Part shown: positions 7,721-13,020 of the stretch, one piece after another
How the letters are laid out: each line of letters starts with the position of its first letter
How positions within the stretch are numbered: the stretch's first letter is position 1
From: CAWUIO01 sp963922455
GTDB lineage: Bacteria > Bacteroidota > Bacteroidia > Cytophagales > Microscillaceae
Assembly (NCBI GenBank): GCA_963922455.1
Contig: CAWUIO010000151.1
Location: forward strand, 1 to 13,020
Length of the DNA stretch: 13,020 nucleotides
Reading direction: 5' to 3'
Program-made: the position numbers and the translations under genes
Notes under the pieces: generated by a model
Told to the model about the DNA's origin: nothing
The model's database searches: none
What the model saw: only the letters and a program-made list of their open reading frames with translations

Positions 7721-8671
7721 ATGCCTAAACTAAAAATTATTAAAAACCGATCCGACATCGGGGCCGGGACCCGGGGTTCAGACATGGGCATTGATGCCAT
7801 CGAGATTGCCGCTATCAATGCTCAAAACAATTATTTTACCCGCTTTCCTTTCGTAGACGTGCGAACGCATAATGAAACCGTGTACGACAAAGTAAATACC
7901 ACCTTTGCCAAGCGCATTACCCACGTTCGGGAGCAATGTCAACGCGTTTCGGATGCCGTCGAGCAAGCTTTGAGCGAAGGCTATTTCCCGGTTGTCCTAT
8001 CGGGCGACCACTCCTCTGCTCTCGGTACCCTAAGCGGAATCAAAGCCCATTCCCCCAAGGAAAGGCTAGGAGCCATTTGGATTGATGCCCACGCCGATTT
8101 ACATTCTCCCTACACCTCCCCCTCGGGTAATGTACACGGAATGCCCTTAACCGCCGCCTTAGGGATCGATAACCAAGAAAATCAAATCAATGAGGTGGTA
8201 CCGCAAACCGTAGAAGAGTGGGATAGATTAAAAAATATCGGGATTGACGGCCCCAAAATAGCTCAAGAAGACCTGATTTTCTTTGGCGTCCGGGATACCG
8301 AAAAACCTGAGAATGATCTTATGGCCAAGCATAACATTCGCAATTATATGGTGCACGAGACCCGCTTCCGGGGCATGCAAACTTGTATTGAGGAAGCCTT
8401 GACCCAACTGAATACCTGCGACCGGCTGTATATATCCTTTGATGTTGACAGTTTAGACTGTGATTTGGTCTCGAGGGGCACGGGTACTCCTGTCGAGAAA
8501 GGCTTTGACCCGCTTGAGGTGATTCAACTCATTGAGGGCTTGTTTGCCAGTCAAAAAGTAGTCTGCTTAGAACTCACCGAAGTCAATCCCTTACTGGACA
8601 CCAAGGGTAATAAAATGGCCGAAACGGCATTTGATGTGCTCCATCGAGTAACCAATAACCTGCTCTTCTAG
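7721..8671 (+). CDS. rocF: Arginase (ureohydrolase family)
   Basis: A 316-residue protein with all ureohydrolase manganese ligands: His97 (GDHS), Asp122, His124 and Asp126 (DAHAD), Asp241 and Asp243 (SFDVDSLD). Several residues mark arginase rather than agmatinase or formimidoylglutamase. SGNVHG (135-140) aligns without a gap to the arginase SGNLHG segment and includes the catalytic-type His139. Glu287 in TEVNP matches the guanidinium-binding Glu of arginases. RDTEKPE (191-197) matches the substrate-binding RDVDPGE segment. Two substitutions stand out: the Asn of DINTP is His128, and the Asp of RDVD is Glu194. Arginase converts L-arginine to ornithine and urea in the cytosol. No urease, ornithine or histidine-degradation gene is beside it, so it seems to be a stand-alone catabolic gene. 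It is preceded by a 133-base gap with two short hairpins (7667-7690, 7701-7712). Confidence 0.9.
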   Translation: MPKLKIIKNRSDIGAGTRGSDMGIDAIEIAAINAQNNYFTRFPFVDVRTHNETVYDKVNTTFAKRITHVREQCQRVSDAVEQALSEGYFPVVLSGDHSSALGTLSGIKAHSPKERLGAIWIDAHADLHSPYTSPSGNVHGMPLTAALGIDNQENQINEVVPQTVEEWDRLKNIGIDGPKIAQEDLIFFGVRDTEKPENDLMAKHNIRNYMVHETRFRGMQTCIEEALTQLNTCDRLYISFDVDSLDCDLVSRGTGTPVEKGFDPLEVIQLIEGLFASQKVVCLELTEVNPLLDTKGNKMAETAFDVLHRVTNNLLF

Positions 8672-8673
8672 TC

Positions 8674-8807
8674 AAGAAATAGTATGGGGCTTCCCCGGCG
8701 TGATCTTCTGAATTAATTCAGAAGATCACGCCGGGTCGGGCTTTCGCTACTCGCCGGCTTGCCCACAAACCAGCGGCGGGCTCAAACATGCGCTCAATCC
8801 CTAAGCC
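8674..8807 (-). repeat. Structured intergenic repeat, copy 2 (inverted relative to copy 1)
   Basis: Read on the minus strand, 8807-8731 repeats the head of copy 1. The internal stem survives as GCCCGC with GTGGGC, using a G-U pair where copy 1 has G-C. The clamp and its contents form the perfect palindrome 8694-8735. The tail AAGCCCC (8692-8686) and TATTTCTT (8681-8674) are shared with copy 1. A small GGGG-CTT-CCCC hairpin at 8686-8696 overlaps the foot of the palindrome. The element begins 3 bases after the arginase stop and runs into the 5' end of the Crp-family open frame. Confidence 0.85.
8694..8735. repeat. Perfect 42-base palindrome
   Basis: The left arm at 8694-8714 (beginning CCCGGCGTGATC) is the exact reverse complement of the right arm at 8715-8735, with no loop. 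The centre is AATT/AATT. The first mismatch is 8693 against 8736. As RNA it would form a 19-20-pair hairpin with a tiny loop, in either direction. No T-run follows on either strand, so it is not a standard intrinsic terminator, though it could protect the arginase 3' end or stop transcription by other means. Confidence 0.95.
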
Positions 8808-9447
8808 AAATCAACATGTTATCGGTATACTTAGTGCATGCATAAACACTCATCAGATATTGAAAAAGTTTATACACCGATTTGAATTCTTAGAAAAAGA
8901 CGCCTTGGGCCAACTTCAAGCCAAGGTTCAAGTACAACACTTGGCCAAAAAAGACATTTTGATTAAGCCAGGAACTGTGGCTGAGCACTTATACTACATC
9001 GAGACAGGAGCTCTTCGATCCTACCTGATCAAAGATGGAGATGATCTCAGCGATTACTTTTTCTTGGAAGAATCTTTTGTCACTGACTTTGCCTCGTATT
9101 TCGGGCAAAAGCCCAGCCCGTTTTTTTTAGAAGCCTTAGAACCCACCACTCTCTATCGGCTCCGTCGTGCAGATCTTATCTCCTTAGGCCGTCAATTTCC
9201 CAAGATAGAAACCTTCCAAAGAATCTTGGCCGAAAAAGCCTTTGTTGAAATCGAAGAACGGATGCGTTTACTTCACCACGCTTCCTTGGAAGAACGCTAT
9301 ACTTGGCTGCTTCAAAAAATTCCTGAGGTGATGCAGCGGGTGCCTCAATACCATGTAGCTTCCTACCTGGGCGTAAAACCCGAAAGCCTCAGTCGCATCA
9401 AAAAGATGATGACCCAAAAAGACCGCGATCCTAACCTAGGTCAATGA
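8788..9447 (+). CDS. Crp/Fnr-family transcriptional regulator
   Basis: Counted from the first in-frame ATG the protein has 219 residues. It has a cyclic-nucleotide-binding-type beta-barrel at about 45-130 (KDILIKPG, EHLYYIETGALRSYL, then FFLEESFVTDF), a dimer helix at about 143-180, and a short winged-helix motif near the C-terminus, VPQYHVASYLGVKPESLSRIKK being its recognition part (185-206). The effector pocket lacks the classical cAMP-binding Arg-Ser pattern, as is usual for Bacteroidota members of this family, so a cAMP response is doubtful. The start is uncertain: the ATG lies inside repeat copy 2, and family-like sequence begins near residue 22. An in-frame TTG at 8860 would give a more typical 195-residue protein. 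A small membrane protein follows 50 bases later and may be a target. Confidence 0.87.
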   Translation: MRSIPKPNQHVIGILSACINTHQILKKFIHRFEFLEKDALGQLQAKVQVQHLAKKDILIKPGTVAEHLYYIETGALRSYLIKDGDDLSDYFFLEESFVTDFASYFGQKPSPFFLEALEPTTLYRLRRADLISLGRQFPKIETFQRILAEKAFVEIEERMRLLHHASLEERYTWLLQKIPEVMQRVPQYHVASYLGVKPESLSRIKKMMTQKDRDPNLGQ

Positions 9448-9497
9448 CCAAGGTGCCGAAAACCCTGATATTTGTTTCATATTAATTTTTTAATCGT

Positions 9498-9944
9498 ATG
9501 AAACAGATCAAATCAACAAACAAAACCTTCACTTTTAGAGGTATGTATTTTCTTAATCTCCTAGGCGCCGGAATCCCGGGTTTTATCATCGTAAGCTTCC
9601 CTGCATTTGCCGAAAAGTATGTACTCTGGGAAGGACAAGACCCGGCGGTAATGAGCATTTTGGGCAGTATCTGGTTAAGTATTGGCCTCGTATCGGCCCT
9701 GGGCATTTGGCGACCTTATCAATTCTTACCCATCTTTGTGCTACAATTTTTTTACAAAAGCATTTGGCTCCTCAGCTATGTTCTCCCTTTATGGCTAGCG
9801 GGTACTCCCCAAGCCAATCTATATATACTCGTGGCCATTTTTGTTTTATTAATACTCGAATTTGCCCTTTTCATAAGACTCCGGGATTTCCGGAGTCTTG
9901 GGCTTTCTTCAATTTCTCAGGGATTATCTGCTCGAAAATGCTAA
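9498..9944 (+). CDS. Four-helix membrane protein next to the Crp-type regulator
   Basis: A 148-residue hydrophobic protein with four predicted membrane helices at about 15-36, 50-70, 75-100 and 106-126. Recognisable conserved-looking stretches are FRGMYFLNLLGAGIPG, FPAFAEKYVLWEGQDP and LQFFYKSIWL. I recall similar unnamed proteins beside Crp-type regulators in Bacteroidota, but know no function. The upstream sequence GATATTTG (9467-9474) is a seven-of-eight match to the -7 consensus. The C-terminus is odd. After the last helix the frame reads through a perfect 10-base-pair hairpin (9875-9899) and adds about 20 polar residues, while a TAA in the +1 frame at 9874-9876 sits exactly at the foot of that hairpin. 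A one-base frameshift that lengthened the tail is possible. Confidence 0.75.
   Translation: MKQIKSTNKTFTFRGMYFLNLLGAGIPGFIIVSFPAFAEKYVLWEGQDPAVMSILGSIWLSIGLVSALGIWRPYQFLPIFVLQFFYKSIWLLSYVLPLWLAGTPQANLYILVAIFVLLILEFALFIRLRDFRSLGLSSISQGLSARKC
9875..9899 (+). terminator. Hairpin, probable terminator, inside the 3' end of the membrane-protein frame
   Basis: AAGACTCCGG (9875-9884) pairs perfectly with CCGGAGTCTT (9890-9899) around a five-base loop, followed by the pyrimidine-rich GGGCTTTCTTCAATTTCTC. The stem has terminator strength but the T-tract is interrupted. It overlaps codons 126-134 of the membrane-protein frame. Confidence 0.45.
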
Positions 9945-9949
9945 ATTTG
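9942..9949 (+). promoter_or_regulatory. -7 box for the 170-residue gene and HAD gene
   Basis: TAAATTTG is a full match to the Bacteroidota -7 consensus TAnnTTTG. Its first bases coincide with the TAA stop of the membrane-protein frame (9942-9944), and it lies 20 bases before the ATG at 9970. The -33 element is poor; TTTC at 9913-9916 is the best candidate and slightly too far away. The box supports 9970 as the start. Confidence 0.5.
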
Positions 9950-9969
9950 GGAAAATATTGAAACTAAAT

Positions 9970-10482
9970 ATGGCCAAAACACTAGCCGCTTGGGCCTTAA
10001 GACCAGCTCAGGCCGATGATTACCCTCGAGCTAAAAAAGCCTGGGAGAAAAGTTATTTAAAAATAACTTGGCCCTCCGATTCTACCTGGAAACTCTGGGC
10101 TCAATCCAAACGCGACCAGATTTCCTCTTTCGAGACGCGTGATGCTTTTTTGGAATCTATCTTTCAAGATGAAGCGAGCTTTCAAGCAGCTTACGCCGAA
10201 AGTGGCCTGGAATTTAACCTACCTATTGAGCGCTACACACTCCCCGCCGAATCCCTAAGTGAAATGGATGATTGGTATGACCAAACCGACTCCGAGGGAA
10301 AATACGTGCATTGGAGCAAATTGGTAGCTAAACTACAAGATTTGTTCAGGATGGTAGATGCCGGGATCATCCTACATATTGAAGACAGCCCCTACACCAG
10401 TTTTACCCCACTCTATAGTTGGGCTTATGAACGCTACCGTTCTTTGGAGGAAGGCTACGATGAGTGGTTTGCGAGTTTTTAG
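9970..10482 (+). CDS. Unrecognised soluble 170-residue protein
   Basis: I do not recognise the family. The protein has no signal peptide or membrane segment and is unusually rich in Trp, Tyr, Asp, Glu and Ser. Features that may be conserved include KAWEKSYLKITWPSDSTW near the N-terminus, MDDWYDQTDSEGKYVHWSKL in the middle and the acidic C-terminal stretch SLEEGYDEWF. ATG 9970 was chosen over an upstream in-frame TTG at 9898 because the earlier codons overlap the neighbouring frame and the hairpin, and because a consensus -7 box lies 20 bases before the ATG. The HAD phosphatase gene begins 8 bases after its stop, so the two are almost certainly co-transcribed. The codon use matches neighbouring genes, which supports a real gene. 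No function is proposed. Confidence 0.8.
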   Translation: MAKTLAAWALRPAQADDYPRAKKAWEKSYLKITWPSDSTWKLWAQSKRDQISSFETRDAFLESIFQDEASFQAAYAESGLEFNLPIERYTLPAESLSEMDDWYDQTDSEGKYVHWSKLVAKLQDLFRMVDAGIILHIEDSPYTSFTPLYSWAYERYRSLEEGYDEWFASF

Positions 10483-10490
10483 AAAACCGA

Positions 10491-10931
10491 ATGAAAATCT
10501 CTTTTGATTTTGACGATACCCTTATCCCCACCGGTAAGCCCAGTTTTCCTACAGAGTCGCGGAATATATTCCAAAAAATAGTAGGCGTAGAACCCATTCG
10601 TCAAGGGTCGGTTGAGATTTTCAACTTTTTAAAATCTAGAAGCCATACTGTAGGCATTTACACCTCCTCTTTTCGCAGCCCTCGGTACATTTGGTGGCAG
10701 CTATTTACCTACGGTACAGTCCCCGATTTTATTATTCAGGGAGATATCCATCAGAAAACCCTCAAACCCTTAAAAATTAACCCTAGTAAATATCCTCCTG
10801 CTTTCGATATTCAATTACATATCGATGACTCGCCGGGAGTTGCCGTAGAGGGAGAACGCTTTGGCTTTTATACCTTGATTATAAGCCCCACCGAACGCCA
10901 TTGGATAGAAAAAATAAAAGCAAAGTTTTGA
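10491..10931 (+). CDS. Small HAD-superfamily hydrolase
   Basis: A 146-residue protein starting MKISFDFDDT. Motif I of the HAD superfamily is DFDDT, with the nucleophile Asp6 and the acid/base Asp8. Motif II is probably Thr58 in IYTSS. The motif III lysine is among Lys92, Lys95 and Lys100. Motif IV is HIDDSPG with Asp112 and Asp113. All elements for phosphoaspartate chemistry are present. The short length leaves only a small insert between motifs I and II, so it is a minimal-cap enzyme; small substrates or a macromolecular phosphate are both possible. The ATG at 10491 places motif I at residue 6, as is usual; an in-frame TTG at 10464 lies inside the upstream gene. It converges on recO with 16 bases between and no visible terminator. 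Confidence 0.86.
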   Translation: MKISFDFDDTLIPTGKPSFPTESRNIFQKIVGVEPIRQGSVEIFNFLKSRSHTVGIYTSSFRSPRYIWWQLFTYGTVPDFIIQGDIHQKTLKPLKINPSKYPPAFDIQLHIDDSPGVAVEGERFGFYTLIISPTERHWIEKIKAKF

Positions 10932-10947
10932 AAAAGGAGGAAGATAG

Positions 10948-11649
10948 CTAGCGATTCATCTCCCGCAAAACCCCTAGCGACTTGAGTTGACCAAAATTAC
11001 TCACGTGTAAGCGATAAAAGGCCAGCAAGGAATCAATTAACTCCCCTCGCAAGGAGGCCGGGACTCCCCTCCCTTGGGTATAATCCCGTCGTAGCAAGAG
11101 ATCGTAGAGGGCTTCTACTTCTTTGCGTTGGGCTTGAGGAATAAAATAGGCATTGCCATACTCTAATTCATCGGCCAGCTCCCGGCCCGACTCCGGACAG
11201 AAACCCAGATAGCGACTTAGTTGGAGCAAAAAATTAAGATGGAAATTTTCGTAGGCCTCACCGCAGTCATCTAAGTACAGTACCGACTGCCATAAAAACT
11301 CAAATAGCCTCCCATTTTGCTCTTCCTCTTGAAGCGTCTTACTCAAAACCTCTGTTAGAAAAAGGGCCATACCCGATTTTTTATAATCAAAAGGGATGCT
11401 TTTGAAAGCCTGCCCACATTTTACTTCGGCAATGCGGTTGATACGGGCCCGGTCCTTCCGGTGGTAGACTACCAAATTCAAAACTGTCAAGGGTTGAAAA
11501 AGGGCTATGGAAGTTTTGGCTTTGGCCGAGCGCACCCCATTGACCATATACGATTGCATCCCCAACTCTTCGGTATAGATGCGCACGATGATGGACTTAT
11601 CTTTATATTTGAGGTAATTGATGACAATCCCCCGGGTTTTGACTTGCAT
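10948..11649 (-). CDS. recO: DNA repair protein RecO
   Basis: A 233-residue protein of normal RecO length. The N-terminus MQVKTRGIVINYLKYKDKS with IVRIYTEELG and an OB-fold up to about residue 80 is the standard RecO start. The helical C-terminal part contains FLTEVLSKTLQEEE, LNFLLQLSRYLGFCPE and a conserved-looking terminal LHVSNFGQLKSL. RecO anneals single strands coated with SSB and works with RecR to load RecA in gap repair. The ATG at 11649 is chosen because the family begins there; an upstream in-frame TTG at 11703 overlaps a consensus -7 box. It lies downstream of the DUF1028-TPR gene on the same strand but seems to have its own promoter. Confidence 0.95.
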   Translation of the reverse strand: MQVKTRGIVINYLKYKDKSIIVRIYTEELGMQSYMVNGVRSAKAKTSIALFQPLTVLNLVVYHRKDRARINRIAEVKCGQAFKSIPFDYKKSGMALFLTEVLSKTLQEEEQNGRLFEFLWQSVLYLDDCGEAYENFHLNFLLQLSRYLGFCPESGRELADELEYGNAYFIPQAQRKEVEALYDLLLRRDYTQGRGVPASLRGELIDSLLAFYRLHVSNFGQLKSLGVLREMNR

Positions 11650-11700
11650 GGGAGTACCCGATATGCGGTTTATAATTTGGAAACTGGACTCTATTAGATA

Positions 11701-11708
11701 CAAAGATA
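11701..11708 (-). promoter_or_regulatory. -7 box upstream of recO
   Basis: On the minus strand this reads TATCTTTG, a full match to TAnnTTTG, about 50 bases before the recO ATG. A TTTG at 11724-11721 lies upstream but closer than the usual spacing, so the -33 element is uncertain. Confidence 0.45.
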
Positions 11709-11738
11709 ATCTCAGCTATCCAAATGAGGGCTTAAGCC

Positions 11739-12890
11739 TTATTTTTTCTTTTGCAAACGATCATAAGCTCTTTGAGCTTCTACATGATCCGGATCAAAGC
11801 TGAGGGCTTTTTTATAGCTTTTCCGGGCCAGCTTAGTACTTTGCTTTTGTTCATAGGCTTGGCCCAACAGGAAGTACATCTCCCCATTTTCGGGCTTTTC
11901 TTTGATTTTTTGATTGATCAGCCGGATCGCTTCCTCCACTTGTTTCCAGTCTAAATAGCTTCGGATAGCCCGGGCCCAATCCTGTTTTCTTTGGGTACGC
12001 TCTTCCCAAAGCTGGGCAAAATTGGCGTGTTTGATCAAGGGATACATATCGGGGTGGTAAAATTCAAACTGTTCATCGGCGGCTTGGGCTTCTTCAAGGT
12101 ATCCCAAGGCCAGTTCACTTTGCCCGGCTTGTTCACAGGCCAAAATTAATTGGGGATATACGACATAGTGACCGGGAAGCAATTCCATGGCATTGGCCAA
12201 GAGTTCCTGTCCGCGTTCGGTCTGTCCTACTTTCAAATAAGCAATACTTTCTTTAAGCGATATCGTACCGTAGCGATAATTAAGCATTTTGCCAATTTCC
12301 TCCAGGGGCCTAGGATGTAGATCGGCCCGTAAATAAATACCCGAACCGGGTTTGCCTTCCGTCTCGGATACCCACAACACTGCCGATTGCAATCGACTTA
12401 ATAATTGCCCAGCAGCCGCACTTTGGATAAGCTTTTGCCCAAGGGTACCAAAACCCTTGGTAAAGCCCCTTTCCATAGCTTCTAAGCTTTTAGCATCGTT
12501 TAGTCCATTACCAAAGACTAGATAATTGTTTCCGCCGCGATGGCCGGCATAGCCCGAGCGAAAGCGAAACGCTTCCCCAGTTTTGGCAAAGTGCCCTTGG
12601 GCCTGAAGTCCAAGATCCTGAATGTAGATAGAATCTGAAGCCAACCGGGTTGCTTCCGAGTAAGCCGATAAAATCAGTCGGATACCTTCGGGGCTCACTT
12701 GGGGAGCTTGGTTGCCAATAGCGGGCACATCCGATGCCAGCAGGTAGGCCCATACCTGGCTGTCTGAATCGTAGGCCATAATCCCTAAGATACGGGGAGG
12801 GAATTTTTCCGGGTAGGATTCGGTTTGGGCGCTGAGGGCCCAAGCTTGGGAGAGGCAAGTGAGGAAGAGAAAAGCTTTTTGATAATTCAT
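11739..12890 (-). CDS. Secreted DUF1028-domain protein with C-terminal TPR repeats
   Basis: A 383-residue protein. A Sec signal peptide is likely (hydrophobic 6-20, cleavage near LSA/QT at 21-22). Residues 31-205 look like a diverged DUF1028 domain: ILGIMAYDSDSQVWAYLLAS with VPAIG aligns to the family start; GYAGHRGGNNYLVFGNGL (113-130) aligns to its W-AGH...GN-L segment; and LQSAVLWVSETEG...YLRADLHPRPLEEI (167-199) aligns to QSA-L-V...LRVDDHPDP. DUF1028 is thought to have an N-terminal-nucleophile hydrolase-like fold. The region that normally reads G-V-G-A-V-A-T-Q is replaced by SPEGIRLI, so activity is doubtful. Residues 210-380 are helical repeats, with a clear TPR at 335-370 (EMYFLLGQAYEQKQSTKLARKSYKKALSFDPDH, split here only by description). 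The protein probably works in the periplasm as an interaction scaffold. Confidence 0.8.
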   Translation of the reverse strand: MNYQKAFLFLTCLSQAWALSAQTESYPEKFPPRILGIMAYDSDSQVWAYLLASDVPAIGNQAPQVSPEGIRLILSAYSEATRLASDSIYIQDLGLQAQGHFAKTGEAFRFRSGYAGHRGGNNYLVFGNGLNDAKSLEAMERGFTKGFGTLGQKLIQSAAAGQLLSRLQSAVLWVSETEGKPGSGIYLRADLHPRPLEEIGKMLNYRYGTISLKESIAYLKVGQTERGQELLANAMELLPGHYVVYPQLILACEQAGQSELALGYLEEAQAADEQFEFYHPDMYPLIKHANFAQLWEERTQRKQDWARAIRSYLDWKQVEEAIRLINQKIKEKPENGEMYFLLGQAYEQKQSTKLARKSYKKALSFDPDHVEAQRAYDRLQKKK

Positions 12891-12915
12891 AGAAATTTCC
12901 TTGCTTTAATTTTAA

Positions 12916-12923
12916 TAAAGATA
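12916..12923 (-). promoter_or_regulatory. Possible -7 box of the DUF1028-TPR gene
   Basis: On the minus strand this reads TATCTTTA, seven of eight matches to TAnnTTTG, 25 bases before the ATG at 12890. No convincing -33 element is seen in the AT-rich sequence upstream. The remaining bases, up to 13020, hold nothing I can assign; a minus-strand frame reading PKWLFAAQRN before a stop could be the end of a neighbouring gene, but is too short to judge. Confidence 0.3.
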
Positions 12924-13020
12924 AGCTCTCGGCTTATATAGTATACCTTAACGTGTATATAAAAGGATTTAGAAACTGTTTAAATTTAATTGCGTTGGGC
13001 TGCAAAGAGCCATTTCGGGA

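Noticed and set aside
7721..8671. Formimidoylglutamase or agmatinase instead of arginase
   Set aside because: SGNVHG and TEVNP with the RDTEKPE segment align with arginases, and no histidine-utilisation or polyamine gene is nearby.
8694..8735. Standard Rho-independent terminator of the arginase gene
   Set aside because: The stem is very strong, but neither strand has a T-run after it, so only a non-standard termination or stabilising role remains possible.
4460..8807. Composite transposon bounded by insertion sequences
   Set aside because: Neither repeat encodes a transposase, and no target-site duplication is visible at the element edges.
11650..11703. TTG start for RecO, adding 18 residues
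   Set aside because: The TTG is part of a TATCTTTG -7 box, and the RecO family begins at the internal Met.
12959..13020. The 3' end of another minus-strand gene at the window edge
   Set aside because: All three minus frames are too short to judge, and none gives a recognisable C-terminus.

Overview
The window looks like a piece of a Bacteroidota chromosome, probably from a free-living and perhaps marine member. Four things point there. The large secreted nuclease ends in a type IX secretion (T9SS) sorting domain. Several genes have promoter -7 boxes of the Bacteroidota form TAnnTTTG and lack clear Shine-Dalgarno sites. A DUF6090-like small membrane protein is present. The arginase, RecO and Crp-family proteins also have a Bacteroidota flavour. 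The species cannot be named from the sequence alone. I see no rRNA, tRNA, CRISPR array, insertion sequence or phage gene.

Layout. (1) Bases 2-4339 hold the 3' part of a very large secreted ExeM/NucH-type nuclease gene whose start lies before the window. It is closed by a strong intrinsic terminator at 4365-4398. (2) Bases 4460-4597 are a structured intergenic repeat. A second, inverted copy lies at 8674-8807. Between them is a cassette of four plus-strand genes: a lipoprotein alpha/beta hydrolase, a DUF6090-like membrane protein 9 bases downstream, an acyltransferase-3 family membrane enzyme, and an arginase. (3) Bases 8788-10931 hold a Crp/Fnr-family regulator, a four-helix membrane protein, an unrecognised 170-residue protein, and a small HAD-fold phosphatase 8 bases after it. 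(4) Bases 10948-12890 lie on the minus strand and hold recO and a secreted DUF1028-TPR protein. The HAD gene and recO converge with 16 bases between them.

Genes that plausibly act together: the hydrolase and the DUF6090-like protein share one transcript. The Crp-type regulator and the membrane protein are neighbours 50 bases apart. The 170-residue protein and the HAD phosphatase form a second two-gene unit driven from a TAAATTTG box. The nuclease, arginase, recO and DUF1028-TPR gene look independent.

The least explained signal is the inverted repeat pair. A conserved head of about 76 bases is joined to a G/C clamp that encloses completely different sequence in each copy. In one copy that sequence completes a perfect 42-base palindrome. 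The second copy also supplies the first possible ATG of the Crp-family gene.
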